Shown here: in pieces, positions 27,831-37,156 of the stretch
Layout of the letters: each line of letters starts with the position of its first letter
How positions within the stretch are numbered: the stretch's first letter is position 1
Source of the DNA: Wolbachia endosymbiont of Ctenocephalides felis wCfeF
GTDB taxonomy: Bacteria > Pseudomonadota > Alphaproteobacteria > Rickettsiales > Anaplasmataceae
Direction of reading: 5' to 3'
Assembly (NCBI GenBank): GCA_028571325.1
Contig: CP116767.1
Location: 773,150 to 837,149 of the forward strand
DNA: 64,000 nt
Notes under the pieces: model-generated
Database searches by the model: none
Seen by the model: only the letters and a program-made list of their open reading frames with translations
What the model was told of the DNA's origin: nothing
Translations under genes and position numbers: made by a program

Positions 27831-28859
27831 TCAGGGTTTAACAGACTTTGTCTGTTCGTTGCTAGTATCTAAAAAGGTCTGCATAGGTGTTCTTCCATGG
27901 CAATACTTTCCTGAGTAAGGCCTTCTCTCATTATAGGAACGCAGCCACTGGTCAACATCTGCTTGCAAATCTTCTAAAGAGTTGTAAGTCTTCTTTCTAA
28001 AAAGAATGTGGTAACACTCATCCTGCATGATTTTATGGAACCTCTCACATATACCATTTGTTCGTGGAGAACTGGTTTTAGTGCTAGAGTGGTCAATGTT
28101 TTCAATCCCCAAATATAGCTGATAGGCATGGGTTTCAGGTTTGCCACAATATTCCATACCTCTATCAGTTAGAATCCGTAACAATGGAATTTTATGTTCT
28201 TCAAAAAACGGAATAACTATGTCGTTAAGAAAGCCTGCAGCCGCAATAGCTGTTTTTTCCACATACAATTTGACAAATGCAACTCGCGAATAAGCATCAA
28301 CGAAGGTTTGCTGATAGATTTTTCCTATACCTTTGATATAGCCTACATAATAGGTATCCTGGCCACCTAAATATCCTGAATGCTGTGTCTCAATTTCATC
28401 TTGTGCGTCTTTTTGTTCTTTAGCTTTTTCTAAAGCAATACGTTGCCCTTCTGTTAAAATTATACCGCCTTGAGCTATTTTTGCTTCAAGTGCTTTTAAT
28501 CTCTTTTTGAAAGTTTCAAGATTATGCCTTTTCCATATTGACCTTATCCCACCAGAAGATATTAAAATTCCTCTTTCTTTTAGTTTATTAGTCGCACTTT
28601 TTTGTCCGCATGCCGGAAGCTCTATCGCTATTTCTATAACTGCTTTTTCTATATGTTCTGGCACCCTATTTGTAAACGGTAACCTTTTTTTACCTATTTC
28701 ATGCAATACCTCTTCTTCTCCATTTTCATATAATTCCCCGAGCCAATTAAATGTATCCCTAGAGTATCCCTTCACTTTACACGCCTTAGACACATTTTTT
28801 AATTGCTTTGCAAGCTCTGTTAAGCCTAACTTTCGTTTTATTATTTTTTTGTCATACAT
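27831..28859 (-). CDS. IS481-type transposase, integrase core
   Basis: A 342-residue DDE transposase. The N-terminal half has a helix-turn-helix region (LTELAKQLKNVSKACKVKGY) and a second HTH near ISSGGIRSIWKRHNLETF. The integrase core begins about residue 165 with QTFVDAYSRVAFV (first Asp), continues with ILTDRGMEYCG (second Asp) and ends with NGICERFHKIMQDE (Glu). It ends in a positively charged tail. It lies next to an older, broken copy of the same element at 28985-29339, into which it seems to have inserted. Confidence 0.9.
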   Translation of the reverse strand: MYDKKIIKRKLGLTELAKQLKNVSKACKVKGYSRDTFNWLGELYENGEEEVLHEIGKKRLPFTNRVPEHIEKAVIEIAIELPACGQKSATNKLKERGILISSGGIRSIWKRHNLETFKKRLKALEAKIAQGGIILTEGQRIALEKAKEQKDAQDEIETQHSGYLGGQDTYYVGYIKGIGKIYQQTFVDAYSRVAFVKLYVEKTAIAAAGFLNDIVIPFFEEHKIPLLRILTDRGMEYCGKPETHAYQLYLGIENIDHSSTKTSSPRTNGICERFHKIMQDECYHILFRKKTYNSLEDLQADVDQWLRSYNERRPYSGKYCHGRTPMQTFLDTSNEQTKSVKP

Positions 28860-28984
28860 AGATCAGTAATTACCTCGCTGTATTCTAATATACTTATATC
28901 CTATCTCCTTCTATACATAAAATCAAGCATTAATTGCTACAATTTTTTAGTAGTCTGCTGCTACCACTACAGTTAAAACGTAAA

Positions 28985-29339
28985 GAGCTAGTGCTCTTAT
29001 TCTTTTTTCAAAGGTCTCTAAACCATTTTTTCCAAACCAATCTTACTCCACTAGACGATATTAGTACACCTTTTTTTGTAGCTCTTTAGCTGCACTTTCC
29101 TGCCCATATGTTGGTAGTCTTACTGCTATTTCTATTACTTCTTTCTCTATGTTCTCCAATATTTTACCTGCAGACAGTGGCTTTCTTTTACTTGTTTTAT
29201 ATGACACTTCTACTCTTTCATTTTCATATAGTTCTTTAAGATAATGAACCATATCTATTGAACATTTCATCGCTTTGCACACATTTTCTAATTGCTTTGC
29301 AAGCTTCATTAAACCTAGTTTTATTTTTTTGTTATTCAT
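28985..29339 (-). pseudogene. IS481-type transposase, N-terminal remnant
   Basis: A diverged paralogue of the preceding transposase. Residues MKLAKQLENVCKAMKCS match LTELAKQLKNVSKACK, and the open 92-codon frame (29061-29339) continues after a frameshift as GVLISSSGVRLVWKKWF, equivalent to GILISSGGIRSIWKRHN in the intact copy. The similarity stops near 28985. The 5' ends of both copies are similar (around 28946-28984 and 29447-29486). Confidence 0.75.
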
Positions 29340-29767
29340 AGATTAATAACCACCCCACTGATATGATATACTTTGATTCTTCAACGATATAAAGATATAT
29401 TTTTGATTCTACATCTTTATCTCGATTAAGTCAAATATATTTTAAAAATTTTTAGTGGCTTACTGCCAGTACGATCAAAACGTAAAAAAACCCTAAATCC
29501 TGTTTTACTACTAGTTGGATTTTACTTAATTTATTCTTATTAATTAGATCTAATTTATCACATTGGATCTAATTTACCACTTCAGATATGATCAGAATCC
29601 AATAACTTTGATGTGCTCCCTTTTATTTCTCCCGCTATATTTTAACCCCATTTACGTCTTCATCATCAATTTTACCCATTTCACTAAGCTTTGTAATACG
29701 TATGTTGCCTTGTAAAAGGTCCGCTAGCTCTATATATTAATTGCAACATGCACCGCCACTAAAGCAT
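29340..29767. other. intergenic region left of the IS4 element
   Basis: 428 bp. The first 150 bp are the 5' end of the broken IS481-type copy. The rest has no credible gene; it runs up to the left target-site duplicate of the IS4 element. Confidence 0.4.
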
Positions 29768-31345
29768 CACTGCCATTAAGTTAAGGAAAGAGGAGTTAAG
29801 ATTGGACCAAAAAATTTGAAGTGATTGGGTAATTATGGTAAATATTATGGTGAATTTTTAAGAAAACGGGATCTTAAGAGTACAAATCATTTAAAAAAGT
29901 AACAATCATAGGCCATTTGGCAACCAACAGGCTATCTAATGATACTGGAAAGACATCTTGGGTTTAAAATACATGCTTTCTAGCTCTTTTTTGGTAGTTC
30001 AGTGAACGAGTATCAGTTACTCTATTACGGTCAACCTTTCTTCCTTTTCTTACCACTAAAGTATTCATCAAAAATAACTTTGATAATCGATCCATAATGC
30101 AGTCTATATCTGATTCTGTAGAAAAAATATCGAAAGCTAAGTTTTTTATTGCATTAAATGAAACAGATTTGTTGACGCTTTTCTCAGACTTGCCATTGAC
30201 TAGACCTGCATTCAATATCTCTTCTATATCTTCCGTCATAATACTTTCTAAGTTGCTAATAAAGATTGTTGACCAAAAATCCTGCTTAATAGTTTCAACG
30301 CTTTTACCTGTAAAATTTTCCAAGCTCAACCTTCCTTTAAGTTTGGAAAAAAATGTTTCTACTCCCCAACGTAAGTAGTATAACTCCCCAAATTCTTCAA
30401 CTTTAAACCGCTGTTCATCTAATAATGATGTAGCTAACACCTCAATCTCACCGGAAGACAGAACTATTTTGACCAATCTAAACTTTATTTTATCAGGTAA
30501 TCCTAGCTTCCTTAACTGTCTTGCTATCTTGACAGGTGCAGTTGACACCACTACCATATCAGATGGACTTTCTGGCTTAAACATAGCATTTATTTCATTA
30601 AATGATACACATGGACAGCGGATTATATATCTCTTTGTGCAAGCTCGGCAAAAAACCGATAAGAAACATACCCTCTATCACAGATTAACAAATCATTGAA
30701 TTTTACACTATCAAGCATATCAATAGCTAGAGCAACTTCATAGCTATCACCCCTACCAAATACTGATTTTATTGCAATATTGTTCAATACATCGTAACAC
30801 ACTTCAAAAGTTGCACGTGTGTAATCTCCTAGCTCCTTGTCAGTCCAATCTCTTATTGGTCTTGAGCCAAACTCATTTATCATCTTATCACTTTTTGGTA
30901 GAATCAGTATAGAAGCATCAAATGCAAGTACTCTGAGACCATTGTAGGTTTTAAACCTTTGATCTTGGTAGTATAGGGAGATTATATCATCATTTAGCTC
31001 CGAAAACGCAGTATGTTTTAGCTTTTTTCTTGCTTGAGTAAATGCGCTTGCTGTAATTGTGTGATCCTTTCTTGTATGCAGAACAAACTCATTAAGCATT
31101 ACTTGTAGTGACTTTACACTCTTTCTGAAAATTAGAATAAATACATCAATGAAAGGCAACTTTCTTTTTCGTGAGAAATCTTTTGAAGACGTTTTATGGG
31201 CATTTATAAAGTTTAAACTCATCAATTTATTTTTTATGAATGTAATTATCCTTTTTTTTACTCATATCGTTATTCCTTTTAACTTTCGGATCTTACCTGA
31301 TTTTTTAGTACAGTCCATCACTTTTTCCTTAACTTAATGGCAGTG
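29768..31345 (-). mobile_element. IS4-family element with 10 bp target duplication
   Basis: 1578 bp bounded by inverted repeats beginning CACTGCCATTAAGTTAAGGA (left from 29768; right end at 31345). Both sides carry the direct repeat ACTAAAGCAT (29758-29767 and 31346-31355), the target duplication; 10-13 bp is usual for IS4. It encodes one transposase, now broken into two frames. Confidence 0.92.
29964..31225 (-). pseudogene. IS4-family transposase, frameshifted
   Basis: Two frames, 30623-31225 (N-terminal 200 residues) and 29964-30584 (C-terminal 206), together make one DDE transposase. The first half has FDASILILPKS and LICDRGYVSYRFF (two catalytic Asp); the second has YYLRWGVETFFSKLKGRLSL, the YREK signature of IS4 with the catalytic Glu. 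The break lies in a TA run near 30615: restoring one TA pair rejoins the frames. A run of eight T (31252-31259) just upstream may hide the true start in another frame. It is therefore probably inactive. Confidence 0.88.
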
Positions 31346-31743
31346 ACTAAAGCATCACCTTATCCTTCTAATCTATATGAACACTTTAGCTGGCGTTTCA
31401 GCAGTTTTAGATGCGGGAAACTCTGTTACATGACTGTTTAAAGAGCGAAGACAGAAGCTGAAGGACTCAAGCTGGGCAAGTAAAATTCAAGAAAACTATA
31501 ATTAAAGAGAAAATTTGGTAGAAATGAGTAATGGTAAAAATTTTTTTATTGACTCAATTCCATTTCATTCCATAAACTTAATTTATTTTTTTATTAGATC
31601 TCAGCTAGGTACACACCTTTATGTAAATAAGGGTTAATAAAACGCATCCTATATGGCTAGCTTTGTTAAATTGACAAGCAAGCGTGAAAGGAGTTCGTTT
31701 TGGTACTGTTTGGGGCACTCTCACCTAATATAGTAAAAAGCTG
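31346..31743. other. intergenic region between IS4 and tpiA
   Basis: 398 bp. It starts with the right target duplicate of the IS4 element. An 18-codon frame (MNTLAGVSAVLDAGNSVT, from 31379) looks like a protein fragment but is too short to call. A short dispersed repeat related to 5336-5380 lies at 31658-31703. No clear promoter for tpiA was identified. Confidence 0.35.
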
Positions 31744-32445
31744 ATGTCCTTTTTAATAGTAGCAAATTGGAAAATGAATGGAACACGATCTTCGTTCGTC
31801 GATTTTATAGGCAAGCTTAACGGCAAGAGCAATGAAATTGCCTCTAGACTAGTGATTTGTCCACCTTTTACATCATTTCCAGATAACATAAAGCTAAGCA
31901 ATAATATTAGTGTAGGGGCACAGAACTGCCATCATAAAAAATCTGGTTCTTATACAGGTGAAATCAGCGCAGAAATGCTGAAAGAATTAGGATGCACTTA
32001 CGTAATACTTGGGCATTCTGAAAGAACCAACGAAACAGATAGTGAGATAAAGCTTAAATCAGAAACAGCAATAGAGTCGGGCTTACACCCAATAATTTGT
32101 GTAGGTGAAAATGTAGAAGATTACAAGAGTGGAAAAACAAAGGAAGCAATAGAATATCAATGCAAAAACCGCTTGCCAACACGTGGTGAATATACTGTAG
32201 CATATGAACCGATATGGGCAATAGGTACAGGACATGTGCCAAGCAATGATACAATTGCTGAGGTAATAGAGGTGATAAGATCCTGCACTGGTAAAAAGCA
32301 CGTTATATATGGTGGTTCAGTCAGTTCAGAAAATATAGAAAATTTGTTGAATATATCAAGTTTATCAGGAGTTTTAATTGGCAGTGCAAGCTTAGATTTC
32401 GATCGCTTTTATAAAATTGTGCAACAGGTCGAAAAAGCCTATTAG
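31744..32445 (+). CDS. tpiA: triosephosphate isomerase
   Basis: A 233-residue TIM-barrel enzyme interconverting glyceraldehyde 3-phosphate and dihydroxyacetone phosphate. The catalytic residues are all present: K10 (NWKMNG), H91 (LGHSERTNE) and E155 ([11 protein letters not shown]), as are the phosphate-binding YGGSVSSEN segment. It is somewhat shorter than the usual 250 residues through trimmed loops. It stands alone, in a repeat-rich setting. Confidence 0.97.
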   Translation: MSFLIVANWKMNGTRSSFVDFIGKLNGKSNEIASRLVICPPFTSFPDNIKLSNNISVGAQNCHHKKSGSYTGEISAEMLKELGCTYVILGHSERTNETDSEIKLKSETAIESGLHPIICVGENVEDYKSGKTKEAIEYQCKNRLPTRGEYTVAYEPIWAIGTGHVPSNDTIAEVIEVIRSCTGKKHVIYGGSVSSENIENLLNISSLSGVLIGSASLDFDRFYKIVQQVEKAY

Positions 32446-32526
32446 TTCTGAAATCAGCAATTAAGCGACCACGGTTGCTCAATACCAATTTCCATTGCAT
32501 AGGGAAAGGATAGACAACAGAAACAA

Positions 32527-32975
32527 AAAAACTACTTGACAACTTTTGCCGTTACCCTTATAATGATACTGAAGCTATTTGTTTATCTTCGCAATCTGTG
32601 CAGGTTAATGACAAAAAACTTAGGGTATTTGGCGTCTCATGTTTAAATTTTTGCACTATGTGCACCTCACGTCTTTTTAAAACTTCTGGTTTTTACCTAT
32701 ACAAGCTCAAACGCGCTTATAAGTCGTTTAAGACAGTATAGAACGTCAAATAGACAAGGGAGAATTTGAATACTAGCTGCCTCAGAGTTTTTTTGTCTTT
32801 TTTTCCGCTCAGTAAATTTCTTAACGTTTACAGTTTGGGTTATTTGCATTTAAAAGTAGCTGAATCGTAGCGTTGAGAATAAAAACGCCGATATTTGAGG
32901 TACATATAAATAATTAGCCACCAACGGGGCTTCTTTTGCTTTTTTTCTCGCTTGGTAAATTTCTTAATGTTTATA
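32527..32975 (+). repeat. dispersed promoter-bearing repeat, copy R5
   Basis: Nearly identical to R3 and R7 over about 450 bp, promoter end at the left. It fills most of the gap between tpiA and the IS5 remnant. After it come a stretch also found at 41590 (GTTTTTACAACAAATG) and a short palindromic-type repeat at 33037. Confidence 0.88.
32536..32564 (+). promoter_or_regulatory. perfect consensus sigma-70 promoter in repeat R5
   Basis: TTGACA (32536-32541), 17 bp, TATAAT (32559-32564). It points right, towards the IS5 remnant and the gene at 33288. Confidence 0.7.
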
Positions 32976-33056
32976 GCTAGTTGCAATTCATGAACGAACA
33001 TTTGTTTTTACAACAAATGTTGTCTCCTTCTCCCGTTATCCAAGTAGCTGACACTA

Positions 33057-33285
33057 GGCTCTGTGGACAAAAAATATAAAGAAGAAGAAAAAAAGTGGTA
33101 GTTTAACCAAATGAAAAAGGGCTCTTTTTGCCTATAATTGGGGAGTTAAGCAAATTTATAACGTGTTCCATTTGTCTTCCCAATAACGAATGTTGGTATA
33201 AAAATGGAGAAACTACCTAATGGAATATTATATAAAAAAAGGAAATTGGAAACAAATTTTAGAGTTCATACAGAAATCAAAGGAA
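33057..33285 (+). mobile_element. IS5-type element, 5' end remnant
   Basis: Starts with GGCTCTGTGGACAAAAAATA, the terminal repeat of the IS5 copy at 40687-41531, and continues through the transposase start (EYYIKKGNWKQILEF in frame), then stops matching near 33285. About 80 bp between the terminal repeat and the transposase start (roughly 33117-33196) are absent from the 40687 copy. The remnant is fused to the gene that follows. Confidence 0.8.
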
Positions 33286-33287
33286 TA

Positions 33288-33803
33288 ATGGTGTACGTCA
33301 AAAATCTGTGGGTGACATATGATGAACATTTATACGACATAAAGGCGATGAAAGAAAAAGTCGACCACCATATCGACCTTATAATTAAAAACGCTAGTCC
33401 AGAAAGAACAGAACAGTTGCTCGCTGCAGGAGAAACGCCAGAAGAGGTATATCAAATACTGAGGACAGTGCATGGATCCAACCTCTACCGGATAGGTATC
33501 TTGGCAAAGCGGGGCGGCCCAGCAGTTGAAATGCACGTAAGAAGAGAAGCGACGCGGCGGCTAAGACTCATTTTCAATGGATTTAAATATAGAATGATAA
33601 AAATAGGAGTATCCACGAAGAAAGACTTTTTCCTGATCGTGAGGCGGCATATACCTTTCCTTTTCAATGAAAAGTACATTCGAAATAGAAGTAGGATAAT
33701 ACGAAAGGTGAGAAGAACTAGTTACAATCCTTTTCAGGTTCTAGAGGAGTATGCGAGGATGTGTGAGCTGCTAGCAATAACCCCTTTTAGACCGCCAGAC
33801 TAG
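33288..33803 (+). CDS. unknown protein, GC-richer than its surroundings
   Basis: A 171-residue protein of a family I do not recognise. The frame extends upstream to 33204, but those residues are IS5 remnant read out of frame; the ATG at 33288 with AAAGGA 4 bases before it is the natural start. The protein is rich in Arg and basic (KVDHHIDLIIKNASPERTEQ, RREATRRLRLIFNGFKYRM) with no membrane span. Base composition around 33360-33560 is visibly richer in GC than the neighbours, suggesting transfer, possibly from a phage; that is inference. Confidence 0.6.
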   Translation: MVYVKNLWVTYDEHLYDIKAMKEKVDHHIDLIIKNASPERTEQLLAAGETPEEVYQILRTVHGSNLYRIGILAKRGGPAVEMHVRREATRRLRLIFNGFKYRMIKIGVSTKKDFFLIVRRHIPFLFNEKYIRNRSRIIRKVRRTSYNPFQVLEEYARMCELLAITPFRPPD

Positions 33804-34199
33804 GAGAGAGAAGTTGAAATTTAAGGGAGAAAAGTGGCAACTCTACCCTTTTATTGCTTAAATGAGGGGAAAGGGTGTAAAAACTTAGTGAATGTGTGAG
33901 CTTTAGTGTAGAAGTGGCAAAATGGTTCTGTAAATAGGTGTCATTTTTCTCACTGAATTACTAATATTTTAATCTTTAAAAAAGTTATTCATAGAGTTGT
34001 TAGCAACAATAGAATATATATTAATTTTTTAGTATATTATTATTATAGATAAGGAAAGTACCCCCAAATATAAAAGAATAAACAGCGTAGTTATCAACAA
34101 CCAGGGAGTTGTTTCCAAAATGGAAAGTGGTGACATAAAGGAGCAATAAATTGTTAGGTAATTTATTGTATAAATTATTTTTTATCAACAAGAGGCTAT
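33804..34199. other. intergenic region, nothing recognised
   Basis: 396 bp between the unknown gene and the small repeat protein. AT-rich, especially 33960-34050. A nine-codon frame (MESGDIKEQ) ends near 34149. No repeat shared with the rest of the window was seen. Confidence 0.35.
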
Positions 34200-34493
34200 A
34201 TGATAAATAAAGAATTACAAAACGATCTAACTGATTTTTTTCAGGAAGTCATTACAGGATTAACGAAAACTATTAATCAATATAGTGAACTGATATCGCT
34301 TGACGATCTAACTTATTTAATTCAGAAAAGCACCACAGAATTAACGAAAGCTATTAATCAATATAGAGAACAGATATCGCCTGACGACCTAACTATAAGT
34401 GATAAGCTAACTGATTTAATTAATGAAGGTAACATAGGATTAATGAAAGCCGTTGATCAGGAGGATTATCAGGAAAATTATCATTCATGTTAA
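34200..34493 (+). CDS. small protein of three sigma-70 region 2.2-like repeats
   Basis: A 97-residue protein. Three repeats are visible: LTDFFQEVITGLTKTINQYS (10-29), LTYLIQKSTTELTKAINQYR (37-56) and [20 protein letters not shown] (70-89). The third matches the RpoD segment [19 protein letters not shown] at 16 of 19 positions, including [11 protein letters not shown] exactly; this is sigma region 2.2, which binds the beta-prime clamp helices of RNA polymerase. No other sigma region is present. The ATG has AAGAGG upstream. Function unknown; it could bind RNA polymerase, or be a decayed sigma fragment. Confidence 0.65.
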   Translation: MINKELQNDLTDFFQEVITGLTKTINQYSELISLDDLTYLIQKSTTELTKAINQYREQISPDDLTISDKLTDLINEGNIGLMKAVDQEDYQENYHSC

Positions 34494-34822
34494 ATATGAC
34501 GCGGGAGTATTTAAAACCTTATATAGATCACCAACAAATTTCCTAGCTCATGTTTTTCTGTCCTGATTTCGTATTCCATGCAGTTGAAAAAGCCCTCTAT
34601 TTCTCACAGTTTCTCTTGAAGCATTGAAATCACAACAACGAAGAAAAGTTAACCCCCTTCCGTTCTTGCACAGGGTATAGTCTTTGTTTCTAACAGGTTA
34701 ATCATGCTCTCCTAGGCATAGAGGATAATTCTACTATAAATTAGTTAGTGTGTAAAGGGTAATTTTGTGTGTACCTATCCAAAAATATAATTGAAAAGCA
34801 ATCAAAATTATCTGCCCTTTAA
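34494..34822. other. intergenic region, holds left copy of the 34 bp repeat
   Basis: 329 bp with no credible gene. It contains the first copy of a 34 bp direct repeat (34733-34766). A minus-strand stretch around 34560-34680 can be read for about 40 codons without a stop or a recognisable match. Confidence 0.4.
34733..34766 (+). repeat. 34 bp perfect direct repeat, left copy
   Basis: Begins ACTATAAATTAGTTAGTGTG and ends AAAGGGTAATTTT; identical to 37157-37190. The pair brackets the Rpn nuclease and AAA ATPase genes, 2.4 kb apart. Confidence 0.9.
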
Positions 34823-35695
34823 CTAGGATTTCTTCGGTTTCAATTCTTCAACTTCACCAACAGAAAGCCCTGTTAACTTAGCGATGGTAGCAGCGTTCAT
34901 GCCATCGGCGAGCATTGCCTTTGCTATTTCAATCTCTCTTTCCTTTTTACCTTCGATTTTACCTTCAATTCTGCTTTGTTTAAGGCAAGATACATTATCA
35001 TCCTCACGTTTCTTGTCATCATAATATATAGCGCGTTCTTCCCTAGTCCAGCTATATTTGTCCAACTCTTTATAAGCTCTACCAATGATTTCATCATTTC
35101 CTACTATTTTTTTTAGATCCTCTTCACTAGTTTCACTTGCATATTTAAAAAAGTAGCACCATTTTTCAACTATATTTTCCAATTGATCCTCTTGTGTTTT
35201 TGGAAACTTTGGTAGCTCTATAAAGACAAACCTAAGGTCCTTCAGTTTACGTTTATGAGAAAACTGATTAAGGATAACATGGTCAGATATATATTCTTCT
35301 TCATCAGAGAACAGAACAAAATCAGTGATAGCGATAAATATAACTTCTTTTAGATCTTGATATTTGTCGCCTACATCAGCTTGATCTGAATAAGCTCTAG
35401 CGGCATAGTATTGTGCGCGTTTTTCGAAGCCGGTTGTTCTAGCGACCTGCATTTCGCATATGAATTGAACACCTGTAGAATCTCTACAGAGTACATCGAC
35501 AATACTTTCCTTTTTAGCAGCAACTTTAGGATTCTGAATGGGGTTTACAAACTCCACATCCTTTATTTTAGCTTCGCCAGTGAGACCTAGCATATCGTTG
35601 AGGAAGTGAACAAGGATATCCTTATTGTCATTAGTACCAAAAATGCGCTTAAACGCATAGTTGTTTTTTGGATCTAGAAATTTAGAAAAAGCCAT
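34823..35695 (-). CDS. Rpn-family recombination-promoting nuclease/putative transposase
   Basis: A 290-residue member of the PD-(D/E)XK Rpn/YhgA family, whose E. coli members promote recA-independent recombination. The N-terminus FLDPKNNYAFKRIFG is the family signature, and ESIVDVLCRDSTGVQFICEMQ (about residues 63-83) carries the Asp and Glu-x-Gln of the nuclease core. The C-terminus is a charged helix with a short KLTGLSVGEVEEL motif. Many copies occur in Wolbachia genomes. Lies inside the 34 bp direct repeats. Confidence 0.92.
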   Translation of the reverse strand: MAFSKFLDPKNNYAFKRIFGTNDNKDILVHFLNDMLGLTGEAKIKDVEFVNPIQNPKVAAKKESIVDVLCRDSTGVQFICEMQVARTTGFEKRAQYYAARAYSDQADVGDKYQDLKEVIFIAITDFVLFSDEEEYISDHVILNQFSHKRKLKDLRFVFIELPKFPKTQEDQLENIVEKWCYFFKYASETSEEDLKKIVGNDEIIGRAYKELDKYSWTREERAIYYDDKKREDDNVSCLKQSRIEGKIEGKKEREIEIAKAMLADGMNAATIAKLTGLSVGEVEELKPKKS

Positions 35696-35908
35696 AAGAA
35701 ATTCACTTCAAAAGCATTAATAATTATACACTATTTTTTGCAGATATTCAACTTAATATTCTTCCAGTATTTACTTGATATGGCACTACAACCTTTCCGG
35801 TTGCTCCACACATTATCCTTACAGTATGCTGATAAAATACAGATAATGCAACATTCGCAAATCTGACCCTTGTCAGCCATTTTATCTAAATAACTGCTTG
35901 AGATAAGG

Positions 35909-37045
35909 TTATATCTGATCTATTTTACTTATTGGTACAAGTTTAACTTTTGCGTGTGAACCATTATGCTGACCTGTATAGATTAAATATCCCTTAGCTA
36001 TTTGAGAAAGTTCACAGAAGTATTGTACATTTTTAATAAAATCACTCTGAAATGTGGAACTAGCCTTAATTTCAATGGCGTGAATGTCACCACCCCACTC
36101 TGCTAGTAAATCCACCTCATGTCCCGTTCGGTCACGCCAAAAATATAGATTAGCAGGCAACCCCTGATTGAGACGTCGCTTGAAAATCTCCAAAACAATC
36201 AAATTTTCAAACAGAGCTCCCCTAAGGTAGTGTGTTTCTAATTGGCGCTCCTTTTCAAGGCCAAGAAGCGTGCAAGCAAGACCAGTGTCATAGAAGTATA
36301 ACTTTGGCATTTTGATTAGACGCTTGTTGAAACTTTGGTGAAATGGCTGAAGAAAAAATACTAGGTAACTAGCTTCCAAAATATTCAGCCACTGCCGTAC
36401 AGTCGTATGAGAAATACCGCAATCTTGAGCGAGGGATGATAAGTTAAGGATCTGACCTACCCGGCCTGCACACAACTTGAGGAAGGTTTGGAATCTACCA
36501 ATGTTTTCAATATTTTTGAGTTGTCGCACATCTCGCTCAATGTAAGTTTGAATGTAACTAGGATAGAAATCCAGTGGATGCATGTTGAGACTATGTAATC
36601 CAGGATACCCTCCTTTAAAAATAGCTGAATCAATGTTCGTAGGCATACCAAGTTCGGATAAACTGAGAGGCAGTAGTGTTGTCATACCTATGCGCCCTGA
36701 GAGAGATTGAGAAACGTGATGACTAAGAGCAAAATTTTGAGACCCTGTTAGTACATATCGACCCTTTGCAGGAGATTCATCAACTATTTCTTGAAGATAT
36801 AACAACTCAGGTACATGCTGCACTTCGTCAAAAATAGCGCCCTGCTGATAGTTAGCTAGAAATGCCCTAGGATCATTTTGCGCTCGAAAACGAGTGTCAA
36901 TATTTTCTAAAGATACATACGGCAAGTGCTTAAACAGTGTTTTAGCAATAGTCGTTTTACCAGACTGTCTTGGTCCTGTAATGCCTAAAGCAGGATAAAG
37001 CTTAGAAAATCTTTCTAAAACTGAGGTTATAGAGCGTAAGTACAC
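35909..37045 (-). CDS. AAA ATPase with DUF4143 domain
   Basis: A 378-residue protein of the AAA_14-DUF4143 type, found widely in bacteria and archaea, often mobile and of uncertain function. Walker A GPRQSGKTT is at about residues 24-32 and Walker B GAIFDEVQHVP near 70-80. The DUF4143 domain follows from about residue 170 and contains HEVDLLAEWGGDIHAIEIKA, resembling a PD-(D/E)XK nuclease core. The start is GTG at 37045. Lies with the Rpn gene inside the direct repeats. Confidence 0.9.
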   Translation of the reverse strand: MYLRSITSVLERFSKLYPALGITGPRQSGKTTIAKTLFKHLPYVSLENIDTRFRAQNDPRAFLANYQQGAIFDEVQHVPELLYLQEIVDESPAKGRYVLTGSQNFALSHHVSQSLSGRIGMTTLLPLSLSELGMPTNIDSAIFKGGYPGLHSLNMHPLDFYPSYIQTYIERDVRQLKNIENIGRFQTFLKLCAGRVGQILNLSSLAQDCGISHTTVRQWLNILEASYLVFFLQPFHQSFNKRLIKMPKLYFYDTGLACTLLGLEKERQLETHYLRGALFENLIVLEIFKRRLNQGLPANLYFWRDRTGHEVDLLAEWGGDIHAIEIKASSTFQSDFIKNVQYFCELSQIAKGYLIYTGQHNGSHAKVKLVPISKIDQI

Positions 37046-37156
37046 AAACTGAATTCTATAGTTTCAATATGCAAGAATACTACAAAAAGTTAAGGATGAC
37101 AAGAGACTCTAATGCAAATTGATGATAATGCTAAAAATAGCATTAATGCTAGTTGC

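Noticed and set aside
30585..30622. Programmed frameshift in the IS4 transposase
   Set aside because: The overlap region has no A6G-type slippery run or nearby stem; a dinucleotide loss in the TA run explains it more simply.
33204..33287. Upstream extension of the 33288 gene (MEKLPNGILYKK...)
   Set aside because: These residues are the IS5 transposase start read in another frame; the same peptide appears opposite in frame at the 41262-41477 copy.
33288..33803. Assignment to a phage WO structural gene
   Set aside because: Composition and Arg-rich sequence are suggestive, but no phage motif could be recognised, so it was left as unknown.
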